Source: Trifolium pratense
Taxonomy: Eukaryota > Streptophyta > Magnoliopsida > Fabales > Fabaceae
Direction of reading: 5' to 3'
Assembly (NCBI RefSeq): GCF_020283565.1
Contig: NC_060062.1
Coordinates: 30,378,251-30,442,250, forward strand
Length of the DNA stretch: 64,000 nucleotides
A program made the position numbers and the translations under genes. A model generated the notes under the pieces. That model made no database searches and had not been told where the DNA came from. It was given only the letters and a program-made list of their open reading frames with translations. Of this stretch, positions 55,147 to 64,000 are shown one piece after another (position 1 is the stretch's first letter; each line of letters starts with the position of its first letter).

Positions 55147-57003
55147 ATTCATGCAAATATTCCTTTAAAATTTTGGGTTGATGCCTTCTTAACTTCTGTT
55201 TATCTTATTAATCGACTACCTCTTTCATCCATTGGTAAGAACACTCCATATTTTAAATTGTTTGGTAAACATCCTGATTATTCTGGGCTTAGAATTTTTG
55301 GTTGTCAATGTTTTCCATATTTAAAGACACCTGGATTGCATAAGTTTTCAAAAAAAACCGCTTCTTGTGTTTTTATAGGATATAGTCCACTTCATAAGGG
55401 ATATCGTTGCCTTGATCCACACACTCACCGTGTTTACATTTCTCGTCATGTAGTTTTTAATGAAAATTATTTTCCTTATTCATCTCATACAAAATCCACA
55501 CACTCACAATCTTATGATTCATCTATTACTACATTTCCTAACTCTGATGAATGGTTTTCAGGAAATACAAATGATATTTTAGCAACCAAAGAATCATCCA
55601 TCATTACCTCTAAAACTCTAGTCTTAGATCAAATTGACCCATCTTCACCTAATTCAACTTCACCACCTGCAACTCTTACCAATCTAGACTCTGCCACTTC
55701 TAATTTTGAAACAAGCACATCTTCCAACGAGGCAAACACATCTCCACCATCTCATTCCTCTCCTACAATGAATGACCCTCCTTTAGTTGATAGTGTACCT
55801 CATTTATCCAATAATCATGTTAATCCTATCTCTAATACTAGTCGACCGACTCGAGATAAACACCCTCCATCTTACCTAAGAGACTATAATTGCCCAACTA
55901 TCAAAAACCCTCCACAGTCCCATGACGCCCTTATCATCTCTATTGAAGAACCTAAGACCCTTAAAACTGCACTTAAATACACAAATTGGAGAACTGCTAT
56001 GAATGATGAAATTGATGCCCTTCATCACAACCATACTTGGTCCCTTGTTCCCCGCCCACCTGGCGCCAATGTTGTGGGTTCTAAATGGATTTTTCGAACA
56101 AAAATGAAAGAAGATGGAACGATAGACAGGTTCAAAGCTCGATTGGTTGCAAAAGGATATACACAAATTCCTGGCCTTGATTTTGGGGAAACTTTCAGCC
56201 CAGTTGTCAAAGCTCCAACAATTCGGGTTATTCTTTCTTTAGCTGTGCATTTCAAATGGCCCCTCAAACAATTAGATGTGAAGAATGCATTCCTACATGG
56301 CACACTCAATGAACGTGTCTACATGGAACAACCTCCAGGCTTTGTACATTCACAATATCCTAATCATGTTTGCCTTCTCCATAAATCCCTTTATGGTCTA
56401 AAACAAGCACCCCGTGCTTGGTTTGATAAATTATCTACTTGTCTTGTTTCTATTGGATTTATATGTAGTAAAGCTGATTCGTCGCTCTTTATTTATCATC
56501 TTGACACTAACTTCATTCTTTTACTGGTCTATGTAGATGATGTTATCATCACAGGCAATAATCCAACCTTCATATCTAGTCTTACTGAACGTCTCAACAA
56601 GGACTTTGCTCTCAAAGACTTAGGCCAACTACATTATTTCTTAGGCCTTGAAGTTAGACATTTTTCTGGTGGTATCACAATCTCTCAAACAAAATATGCA
56701 CGAGATCTTCTAGAGAAAGCCAACATGCTTGAAGCTTCAAAAATCAACACTCCGATTGCTCACAAAGCCATTGAACTATCTGATGATCATGAATCTGTGG
56801 ATCCTACTGAATATCGTCGTTTATGTGGCTCTCTTCAGTATCTTACCTTCACAAGACCAGACATTACACATGCTGTCAATGTTGTGTGCCAAAATTTTCA
56901 AAATCCAACAAAAAGGGACATGCGTGCAGTCAAACGCATTTTGCGCTATATAAAAGGCACTTTGACACACGTAAATAAAACAAAAGCATACACAAGAGTA
57001 TAG
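55147..57003 (+). CDS. Copia integrase C-terminus plus reverse transcriptase, truncated
   Basis: Open for about 618 codons from the junction at 55147; the first Met is at 55258. It starts inside the integrase (FWVDAFLTSVYLINRLP), continues through the GKHPDYSGLRIFGC region, a Ser/Thr/Pro-rich linker, and a complete-looking reverse transcriptase with LDVKNAFLHG, QAPRAWFDKL and the catalytic YVDDVIITG. It ends just after RILRYIKGTL, before the RNase H catalytic part, in a foreign tail of about 11 codons. Protease, integrase DDE core and gag are absent. No stop interrupts it, unlike most relics here. It has no start codon of its own lineage, so expression is doubtful. Confidence 0.8.
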   Translation: MHANIPLKFWVDAFLTSVYLINRLPLSSIGKNTPYFKLFGKHPDYSGLRIFGCQCFPYLKTPGLHKFSKKTASCVFIGYSPLHKGYRCLDPHTHRVYISRHVVFNENYFPYSSHTKSTHSQSYDSSITTFPNSDEWFSGNTNDILATKESSIITSKTLVLDQIDPSSPNSTSPPATLTNLDSATSNFETSTSSNEANTSPPSHSSPTMNDPPLVDSVPHLSNNHVNPISNTSRPTRDKHPPSYLRDYNCPTIKNPPQSHDALIISIEEPKTLKTALKYTNWRTAMNDEIDALHHNHTWSLVPRPPGANVVGSKWIFRTKMKEDGTIDRFKARLVAKGYTQIPGLDFGETFSPVVKAPTIRVILSLAVHFKWPLKQLDVKNAFLHGTLNERVYMEQPPGFVHSQYPNHVCLLHKSLYGLKQAPRAWFDKLSTCLVSIGFICSKADSSLFIYHLDTNFILLLVYVDDVIITGNNPTFISSLTERLNKDFALKDLGQLHYFLGLEVRHFSGGITISQTKYARDLLEKANMLEASKINTPIAHKAIELSDDHESVDPTEYRRLCGSLQYLTFTRPDITHAVNVVCQNFQNPTKRDMRAVKRILRYIKGTLTHVNKTKAYTRV

Positions 57004-57297
57004 CTTTCTACCATTCTTCCTACTTTGAATAATATAATCCCATTTCCACCATTTTCATTTTCATTATGGTATCAGAGTCTCTATGACTAAGTGGTCTAGA
57101 GTTCGATCCCCGCTCCCCTCACTTTCTAATTAAAAAGTGGAATTTAAGTATATGGTAGGTGGGCCTATACATTATCCACGCTTCAAGCCTAAGTGGGCTC
57201 TTGCGTGAGGGGGCGTGTTAGAAATAATATAAAACCATTGATATGGCTCTATCCTAACACCTTAAGGTTTTGGGATAATCGGTTATTTGACATGAGT

Positions 57298-58070
57298 GAC
57301 TTCTAGCAACTTATATATAGGTGAAAAAAGACATGAAATACCAAATTCACATTGGATTAAAAAGGATCCTAAAGTCGTGGTGGTATGAGTTTGCATGTTG
57401 AAGGAAGATTTATAATAATTGATTGGTACAACTTATACCAATAATATGTATCTTTTTGGTAGACTCTCGGTGCGTTTGATCTGCTAAAAAATAGGGGACT
57501 GAATTGCACAACTTTTGTTGTATCATGTTTGATTTGAAATTGGTTATGAGACTGAATAAATTAGGTAGCATGAGACAGGACAAAAACAAGATTTTGTGTC
57601 CATTGCTAAACCATAAGATAACTTTTTGTCCACAATACAACTATAAAAAATACAAAAATACTCATTTTATTTTCGAATATAAAAATATTATCGCCCTATA
57701 TCTCTCCGGTACGGTTTTGTCCTGTCATATATTATTTTGTTCTGTCCTGTACTATTCTATTCAGTTCTTGGTATATTACGGATCAAACGCACCCTATAAG
57801 AACTCCACTGTTAAATGTGTTATGACTTACAAAATACATTGAAAAGACTCACTAATTCACGAAGACAATACATAAAAGCAGTATGAAATATTAAAGTTTA
57901 TTATTTCTTTTGCCAAAATATGACTTATTAAAAAATATTTTTATGTTGAATTGTTTATGTTATTTTAAAATGATAATATTTTTAATGTTTTCTAATTTTG
58001 GAAAATTTTAGTTAGTTTTTATTGCAAATAACCAAAAAAAATTCTTGACCAAAATAAATATATTATGTTA

Positions 58071-58104
<34 letters not shown>

Positions 58105-58240
58105 TTCTTTCTATATATAAATTTAGTCCTACTTATTTCCTTTTATAAATAATAACATTATTTAATGGTGTAAATGAGAAGCAACATGATATAATACATA
58201 TTCTGATATCCGTATTATTGGCTCTTAGAGTGACGCAATG
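57298..58240. mobile_element. Intergenic with one MITE (57468-57794)
   Basis: The ends CGGTGCGTTTGATC (57468) and GATCAAACGCACCC (57794) are a near-perfect inverted repeat; the flanking triplets are TCT and TAT, so no exact duplication is seen. The rest is AT-rich, with a (TTA)n microsatellite at about 58070-58104. Confidence 0.6.
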
Positions 58241-59659
58241 ACACATTGATGGAAATTTTCTGCAAGTGCACAAAATCGCTACAAAATAATAAAGTGATAA
58301 GTTATCGTCTCAACAGGGATTGTGACAAATTTAATAGTTTCGCTTAGGAATTTAGAAAATAAATGTTTTGCATTCGCTTTGTTTGTTAGATAGAGTTTGA
58401 TTGATAAAAGTAAATAACAATTAAAGTAAATGAAGAGAAATAAATAACAATTAAAATAAATAAGTGTGCGAGTAGACACACGAGGTGATTAAGTGTTTCG
58501 AATCCCTCCCTTATTAATGCTTAGTAACTGACGTTATACTTTTCTTAATTATGAAATTATAATCTACTGGATTAATTTCTATTAAAATAAGTTTAGTTTT
58601 ACTATCCTTATTTCTATTGCAATTTGTATAAAGTCTAATCAATGGTTGATAGGGTTCCCTTGGTTTTATAATATCATCACCTTTAACGGGTTCAGCCTTT
58701 AAAAGGGCATCTTTATCTTTATAAGTTTAATGTTTGACAAGTTCTCTCTACTTGATTGATTTACCTAAACAATCCAGAATTTAACTATGTGTGATTCTTA
58801 ATCCTACCTCATTCCTCATTTACTGAATTTAATGGTCTCGTGGTTTGTCGGTTGAATTGTCTTTAGTTTCGGGCCTATTAGTCTGTTGTCACGGGATCAG
58901 CTAATTCTTATGGGTTCATTCTATAACGTGATCAAGATTAAGAATGAAGAATTAAAGCAAGACAATTATAGAAAATAACTGAATAACAATCGAATATAAA
59001 CTTTTTCGAACCAAAATTACATGTCTCAAGCATTCATATAGGAGTTCATGTTCATCTACTCGACCTAACCTAGGAAAATAAAATTACAAAGACAATAAAA
59101 GAAAGGAACCTTGTTGCCTCGGAGTTCCTTGGCCCTCCTTAGAGTTCTCCTAACTCTACTTGAATATTGGAATAACTCTCAATATTTTGGAATGAATAAT
59201 TGTGAAGGAGGAAGACTCTATTTATAGATTTTCAGCTGAATTTGGGTTTTTTCATGCGCTCCATTGTATCCATCGTGGCCACGATACTGTTCAGAATCGT
59301 CTCATCGTGGCCACGATGGATCATATCGTGGTACGTTGGAAATATTTGTTGCAGATATTCTTCAGTTTAAACCGCCTTTCATCGTGCCGCGTTGGATCTC
59401 ATCATGGTACGATGGTGCTCGCGTTTTGTGACGTTTTTTGCCTTTTTTTATGCTTTTTCCACTTTTCTTGCTTCTTGGCCAAATAACTTCATTTTTCTAG
59501 GTATTTGCTTGCTTTTGGTCTGCAATTGCTACTAAAACTACCCTAAATTGGTACTAAAAACATCATATAATTGAATGTCATCACACATAAAGCCTATAAT
59601 TTAGATCCCCAATCTTGGAATTATTTCTCGAGGACTTATCATTAATGGGTTCTTGAAAC
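58241..59659. repeat. LTR-like repeat, unpaired, with strong palindromes
   Basis: The stretch about 58250-59645 has the texture of a retrotransposon LTR (GATAAGTTATCG near one end, GGACTTATCA near the other), but no partner copy, primer site or matching 5-bp flank was found. ATCGTGGCCACGAT, a perfect 14-bp palindrome, occurs twice (59272-59285 and 59304-59317), followed by weaker variants to about 59415. No coding domain. Confidence 0.4.
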
Positions 59660-60434
59660 TGTTGTGAATTTGTTAATAAAATCACACCAATACGAAACTT
59701 GATGTGCGGAACAATTGAGTCAAGCAACCAATATCAAAGAGTAGATAGAGATGATGATAATAATAATAATCTAAAAGCAAGTAACCAAATAAAAGAGAGA
59801 AGAGACACAAATCTTTGTTTACCCAATTCGGTTAAAATAACCTAGTCTAGGGGAGAGAGCAGCCCTCCGTTCCACTAGAATCAAATAAGTCACTTACAAG
59901 CAATTCTCAATTGGGTTACAAGAATTAGCAAACTCTAACTCTACCGAAATCCCGAATTCATTCTCGTGATGAAGAAACTCAATTTGACCTAGTCTACCCA
60001 AGGTAAACAAAGCCAACAATAAACCTTTGCCCTAGAATTATACCAAAAGAAAACCCCTTTGTTCTCTCTCTAAAACCCTAGCCTTTGATGGTGGCAAATC
60101 CTTATTGTTCCTTTCTCTCTTCACACTTTTTCTATGTATAAAGTGATCCCTATTTATAGAAAAATATATGCCAAAAACTAGTAACAAATCTATTTTAAAA
60201 TAAAACAAATCCAAGTCAGAGTTCCCTTCAAGAAAAGATGTTTTTTCACAAAAAATCAACAAACCCGCATATTTCCACCTGGGGCACAGGAATTTCCACC
60301 CGGGGCGGAAAAACAGAAACTTTGATTTTTCCTGCACACAAATTTCGCCTAGGGCGGAAAAACAGCAACTTGAAGAAACTTCTGACTTCTTGTTACCGAG
60401 ATTTAAAGGCATATCCAACAATTCTCCACCTTGC

Positions 60435-61055
60435 CTTTAAATCGATGGTGATCCCATCAACCACCGTGCTGCTCTCTCCATCTTGAACCCCTATTCAAGA
60501 TCATCGGCCAAGTCCATGTCCCATCCTCCACTTGCTTCCCACAAGTTGTACCTCACCTTCATCCCTCGGAATGCCTTCCGTCCTCATGAAGATCTCGCCT
60601 CCCACTACCATAGGATGTTTGGTAGCACCAACAAGATTCATCGCACCCTCTTCAGCCCCTAGAGTAGCTAAGTCCGTCCTCCTGAAGAAACGCCTGTTCC
60701 CCAATATCATCGACCTTTTAGATAGCCCAACAAGCTTCACCATCCTTCGATCCCCGGAATGCCTTCCGTCCTAACAAAGTATTGCTTGGCTCCGAACCCA
60801 CCCTGAAATTTTAGGCGGTTCCACAAGTTGCAACATCAAACTCCCCTTGCATCCAGCTACCTCTAGCAGTCCTACAAGTTCCCTAGTTTGATCACTGTTG
60901 CTTTCAATTGCCTCACTGAAGATCCTCTTAAGGTCTTGCACTTCTTCAGATACAATTGAAACATAACCCACAAGGTCTCCATGGTCATACCTCTTTGGCT
61001 CAACACTACCACCCTCATCCCTATCTCCGACTAGATAGCCAGGAGCTAATGTTGA
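60435..61055 (-). other. In-frame repeat region downstream of gag
   Basis: In the minus frame of 60743-60501 there are two clear tandem units of about 32 residues beginning LVG (LVGLSKRSMILGNRRF... and LVGATKHPMVVGGEIF...), with a third start LVGSKW; further LVG/LVE starts occur upstream in 60971-60771. At DNA level the unit is about 95 bp and contains GAATGCCTTCCGTCCT twice (60569 and 60759). Stops separate the segments. No family is recognised. Confidence 0.45.
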
Positions 61056-61979
61056 CTATCTACCACTATTGGAAGACTCTACCTCAAATTGAGTTTCCAC
61101 CAAAGTATACCCACCATGATCTCCACCTTGTAACAAGCAAGACCTCTCCAACTCCTCTGAAACAGCCACCCTGAAATCCCCTAACTCTCCATCGTCACGA
61201 GCATCATCACCAGACACCACTACTGCCTCTCCATGCTCATAACCCTCATACTCCGATGAGCCTTCAACAACATGAGCAGAATTATTGTCCTTCAACTCCG
61301 GATAATCCCTCTTAATGTGACCTTTCTTCTGACAATGGAAACAATTCCACTTGTCACCGCCCTTTCCCTCAGCCTTCCTACCTCTACCTCCACCTCTCCC
61401 ACTTGAAACGTTTAATGCATCGACACCATTCTTCACCTTCAAGTTATTTAAGTTAGTTAGCTCTTTCGACCTCAAGGCCGATTGAACTTCCTCCAAGGTA
61501 ATAGGGTTTTCCCTGCCGTAGAGCATGATATCCTTGAAACTTTCATAGGACTTAGGTAACGTACACAGTAGATGTAGGGCTTTATCTTCATCTTCTAGGT
61601 TCACCTCAAGGTTGGCTAAATCATCAATAATCTTATTAAATTCCGTCTCCACCATTCGATAAAAGAAGAGCTTTTGTTTCAGAAATTGCTCATGTGCCGC
61701 CGACTTGATCATATACAATGAATCAAACTTAGCCCACACAGCCGCAACGTTGGTCTCCTTTGCAACTTCTCTCAACACATTGTCTCTGAGGCACAAGATG
61801 ATAGCATTAACCGCCTTACCATTCAACTCAGCCTTCTCCGCGGCGGAGAGACTCGCCGACATCCGTGCTTCCCCCTTCAAGGCCTCAATACACTTGTTAT
61901 GGACTAAAATTGCCCTCATCTTCACCTTCCACAACCCGAAGTCGTTACTACCGGTGAACTTCTCGACATCAAACTTCAA
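61056..61979 (-). CDS. Copia-type gag (307 residues) of the gag-only element
   Basis: Unbroken frame starting MKFDVEKFTGSNDFGLWKVK, the typical N-terminus of Tork/Tnt1-like gag. The UBN2 capsid domain covers about residues 50-180, followed by a Gly/Arg-rich linker and a zinc knuckle CFHCQKKGHIKRDY, in which the last Cys of the CCHC set is Tyr, so zinc binding is doubtful. The C-terminal part is acidic and unlike protease. The gene starts about 50 bp after the 5' LTR. Expected role is particle assembly; it depends on pol from another element. Confidence 0.88.
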   Translation of the reverse strand: MKFDVEKFTGSNDFGLWKVKMRAILVHNKCIEALKGEARMSASLSAAEKAELNGKAVNAIILCLRDNVLREVAKETNVAAVWAKFDSLYMIKSAAHEQFLKQKLFFYRMVETEFNKIIDDLANLEVNLEDEDKALHLLCTLPKSYESFKDIMLYGRENPITLEEVQSALRSKELTNLNNLKVKNGVDALNVSSGRGGGRGRKAEGKGGDKWNCFHCQKKGHIKRDYPELKDNNSAHVVEGSSEYEGYEHGEAVVVSGDDARDDGELGDFRVAVSEELERSCLLQGGDHGGYTLVETQFEVESSNSGR

Positions 61980-62829
61980 ACCCGTGGTACTTGATTATCG
62001 AATGATCCTTGCCCCACGGTGGGCGCCAATTGTTGTGAATTCGTTAATAAAATCACACCAATATGAAACTTGATGTGTGGAGCAATTGAGTCAAGCAACC
62101 AATATCAAAGAGTAGATAGAGATGATGATAATAATAATCCAAAAGCAAGTAAACAAATAAAAGAGAGAAGAGACACAAATCTTTGTTTACCCAGTTCGGT
62201 TAAAATAACCTAGTCTAGGGGAGAGAGCAGCCCTCTGTTCCACTAGAATCAAATAAGTCACTTACAAGCAATTCCAAATTGGGTTACAAGAATTAGCAAA
62301 CTCTAACTCTACTCAAATCCCGAATTCCTTCCCGTGATGAAGAAACTCAATTTGACCAAGTCTACCCAAGGTGAACAAAGCCAACAATAAACATTTGCCC
62401 TAGAATTATACCAAAAGAAAACCCCTTTGTCCTTTCTCTAAAACCCTAACCTTTGATGGTGGCAAATCCTTATTATTTCTTTCACACTTTTTCTATGAAT
62501 AAAGTGATCCCTATTTATAGAAAAATATATGCCAAAAAACTAGCAACAAATCTATTTTAAAATAAAACAAATCCAAGTCATAGTTCCCTTCAAGAAAAGA
62601 TTTTTTTCACAAAAAAAAATCAACAAACCCGCATATTTCCGCCCGGGGCACAGGAATTTCCGCCCAGGGAGGAAAAACAGAAACTTTGCTTTTTGCTGCA
62701 CACAAATTTCGCCTGGGGCGAAAAAATAGCAACTTGAAGAAATTTCCGACTTCTTGTTACCGAGATTTTAAGGCATATCCAACAAAAAAGACCAATGTTG
62801 AGTAGTTGAAAAGATCTTGGTTTGGAGCT

Positions 62830-63150
62830 TTGCATAAGGCCCTATGAAGGATGACTCTGCTCAATAGGAGAGTTGTTGATTTGGAGTCTTGCAAAGTACG
62901 AGTTGTTGGAAGGAGGACCCTGAATGATAGATGAACTACTGAACTACTGATCTGAAATCTTGTTAAGGACGGGTCCTAGGAAGGACGACCTTGAATGACT
63001 AATGAACCGATGATATGGAATCTTGTTGAGGATGGTTCGTAGGAAGGACGACCCTGAAAGACATGTGAATTGCTGTTATCAAACCTAGTTGAGGACGAGT
63101 ATTAGGAAGGACAACCATGAATGCCTAGTGAGCTTTTTCAGTCGAAGTTT
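62830..63150. repeat. Minisatellite, about five units of 60-70 bp
   Basis: Units begin at about 62835, 62895, 62965, 63028 and 63091 and share the phrase GGAAGGACGACCCTGAATG. They are diverged. The array starts only about 50 bp after the right LTR of the gag-only element. Confidence 0.7.
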
Positions 63151-63399
63151 CTGGCCAGATTTATGAATACACCCAGAATGGGACTTACCATGAATACCCA
63201 TGTACTAGGATGTATCATATACTTTGAACTACCTTATAACTTCTCAAGGGGTGGATCCAAACGAAGACATCCCTAGTTGCGGAATGGGCAGGAGTGAAAT
63301 TTTAGAAGGTGTCTGACTCGTCTTGTGTTAAAAGTATTGTATCATAAGGCCTCCCATGCTGATCTCTATTGTTGTAGGATTTATCATGTTGATTTCCAT

Positions 63400-63770
63400 G
63401 GTGACGAGAGATTGTTAATCATCCTTCCCTTTCTTGGTTTCACTCTTACTGATGTCCGTTTTAATGAGGCTAGGAAACAAGGCCGTTAAACTTCTAGATC
63501 GACCTCAACAATGACTATTTCTCCTTTGTCTGTATGGTTTTTCATCTTGAGTTACATAGTAGAGGATGGTGCTTCTAGCTTTGTCAAAGTCAGTCTTCCT
63601 AGAATGCAATTGTACATGGACTTGCAATATACCATGATGAATTGTGACTTCATAATGTTCTTGCTTGCTCCCTTTTCTGTGGTGACCAAGAGCTCAAAGT
63701 AACCCCATGTTAATTTGGTGGTTACACCATCAAATCCTCGGAGGTCGCTGGCGTTGTAATAAGAATTCAT
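63400..63770 (-). pseudogene. Ty3/Gypsy protease-region relic
   Basis: The minus strand reads YYNASDLRGFDG ... WGYFELLVTTEKG ... MYNCILGRLTLTKLEAPSSTM, the pattern of the retropepsin-like region before the RT in plant Gypsy elements (NxxxGRP-type segment, here ILGRL), followed by a basic stretch after a stop. Only this part is present; no LTR is in the window. Confidence 0.6.
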
Positions 63771-63779
63771 AAACCGTTA

Positions 63780-64000
63780 AAATTGATGAGTCTCAATAAC
63801 ATATCAAATGATTTCAATTTCTTTAAAAAATTTCATGGATGATCTGTATAATATAAAGTTTCAATCCAACGGTGAATTTTGTAAATTTGTATTCGTTATA
63901 GTGTTATTCATAACTTGTGCAGCGTGCATCACTTAACCAAGTGGTGCCTCGTAGACATGGCCTACAATAAGACATTATATTGACTTAATTAGGGATCAAA
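63780..64000. other. Right edge, no gene
   Basis: Contains phrases (CATATCAAATGATTT, TTCAATCCAACGGT) shared with the foldback element near 30.6 kb, suggesting a diverged partial copy. It runs off the window. Confidence 0.4.

Larger units (their letters stand above)
54766..57292 (+). mobile_element. Composite TRIM-like retroelement carrying Copia pol
   Basis: Outer LTRs of 77 bp, 54766-54842 and 57216-57292, start TGTTAGAAAT and end TTTGACA; the target duplication TGAGT is at 54761-54765 and 57293-57297. The 5' LTR is followed by TGGTATCAGAGC (54843-54854). Next come an internal TRIM-like stretch to 54991, a partial third LTR (54992-55048), an inverted TRIM piece (55049-55146), a Copia integrase/RT segment (55147-57003), about 60 bp of unknown origin, then a second copy of the primer site plus TRIM internal sequence (57067-57215) and the 3' LTR. 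One outer target duplication implies that the whole composite was inserted as a unit. Confidence 0.8.
59660..62784 (-). mobile_element. Gag-only Copia-type element (non-autonomous)
   Basis: LTRs 59660-60420 (761 bp) and 62031-62784 (754 bp) run TGTTG...CAACA and are highly similar, with scattered substitutions and small indels, so the copy is older than the two elements with identical LTRs. On the minus strand a primer site, TTGGCGCCCACCGTGGGG, lies next to the 5' LTR (62012-62029); it is not the initiator-Met type usual for Copia. The polypurine tract AAGGCAAGGTGGAGAA adjoins the 3' LTR at about 60421-60437. The only conserved gene is gag; no protease, integrase or RT is present. The flanking pentamers GAAAC and AAAAA do not match. 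Confidence 0.85.

Noticed and set aside
58241..59659. Possible solo LTR
   Set aside because: No TG...CA borders with matching 5-bp flanks could be found, so it is kept only as an unpaired LTR-like repeat.

Overview
This is nuclear DNA from a dicot plant, most likely a legume of the clover/medic/pea group. It is AT-rich, the genes have many exons with GT-AG introns, and there is a plant-type tRNA-Glu. The recognisable host genes resemble legume GH1 beta-glucosidases and the alfalfa MP2C type of protein phosphatase. Transposable elements fill most of the space. The species assignment is inference from gene style and cannot be proved from the window alone.

Host genes, left to right. (1) A 13-exon family-1 beta-glucosidase at 1659-9054 (+); its introns hold a Stowaway MITE, two tRNA-derived SINE-type insertions, a small foldback element and a decayed antisense Copia fragment. 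(2) A tRNA-Glu(CTC) at 10567-10639 (+), lying between two LINE relics. (3) A four-exon organelle-type single-RRM RNA-binding protein at 26158-29677 (-), with a SINE in its 2.9-kb first intron. (4) An orphan first exon of a rhomboid-family gene at 36799-37133 (+). (5) A complete four-exon PP2C of the MP2C/AP2C type at 40529-43379 (+), with a MAPK-docking motif, a hAT element in intron 3 and a W-box-rich upstream region. An LRR-like relic lies near 51.5 kb and an unidentified coding-like relic near 24.9 kb.

Mobile elements. 12072-23457 is a complete, apparently very young Sirevirus-type Copia element on the minus strand. It has 1706-bp LTRs, a GATTT target duplication, gag, pol, an extra 728-codon env-like ORF and multiplied polypurine tracts, and it sits inside an older hAT element (11488-24781). 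45713-50989 is a second Copia with identical 221-bp LTRs, yet its coding region is broken several times and carries a nested hAT element with G-rich ends. 54766-57292 is the most unusual object: a composite with 77-bp TRIM-like LTRs and one outer TGAGT target duplication, which contains a perfect 98-bp inverted repeat and an open Copia integrase/RT segment. 59660-62784 is a minus-strand element with LTRs and a gag ORF but no pol, and an in-frame repeat region downstream of gag. Smaller elements include three short hAT copies, a Tourist-like MITE, other MITEs, a 1.3-kb long inverted repeat at 52.1-53.5 kb, LINE relics and a Gypsy protease relic near the right edge.

The host genes look unrelated to each other and do not form a pathway. 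The main story is layered insertion, with several insertion orders readable from target duplications. LTR identity was judged by eye, and no alignment or database search was run.
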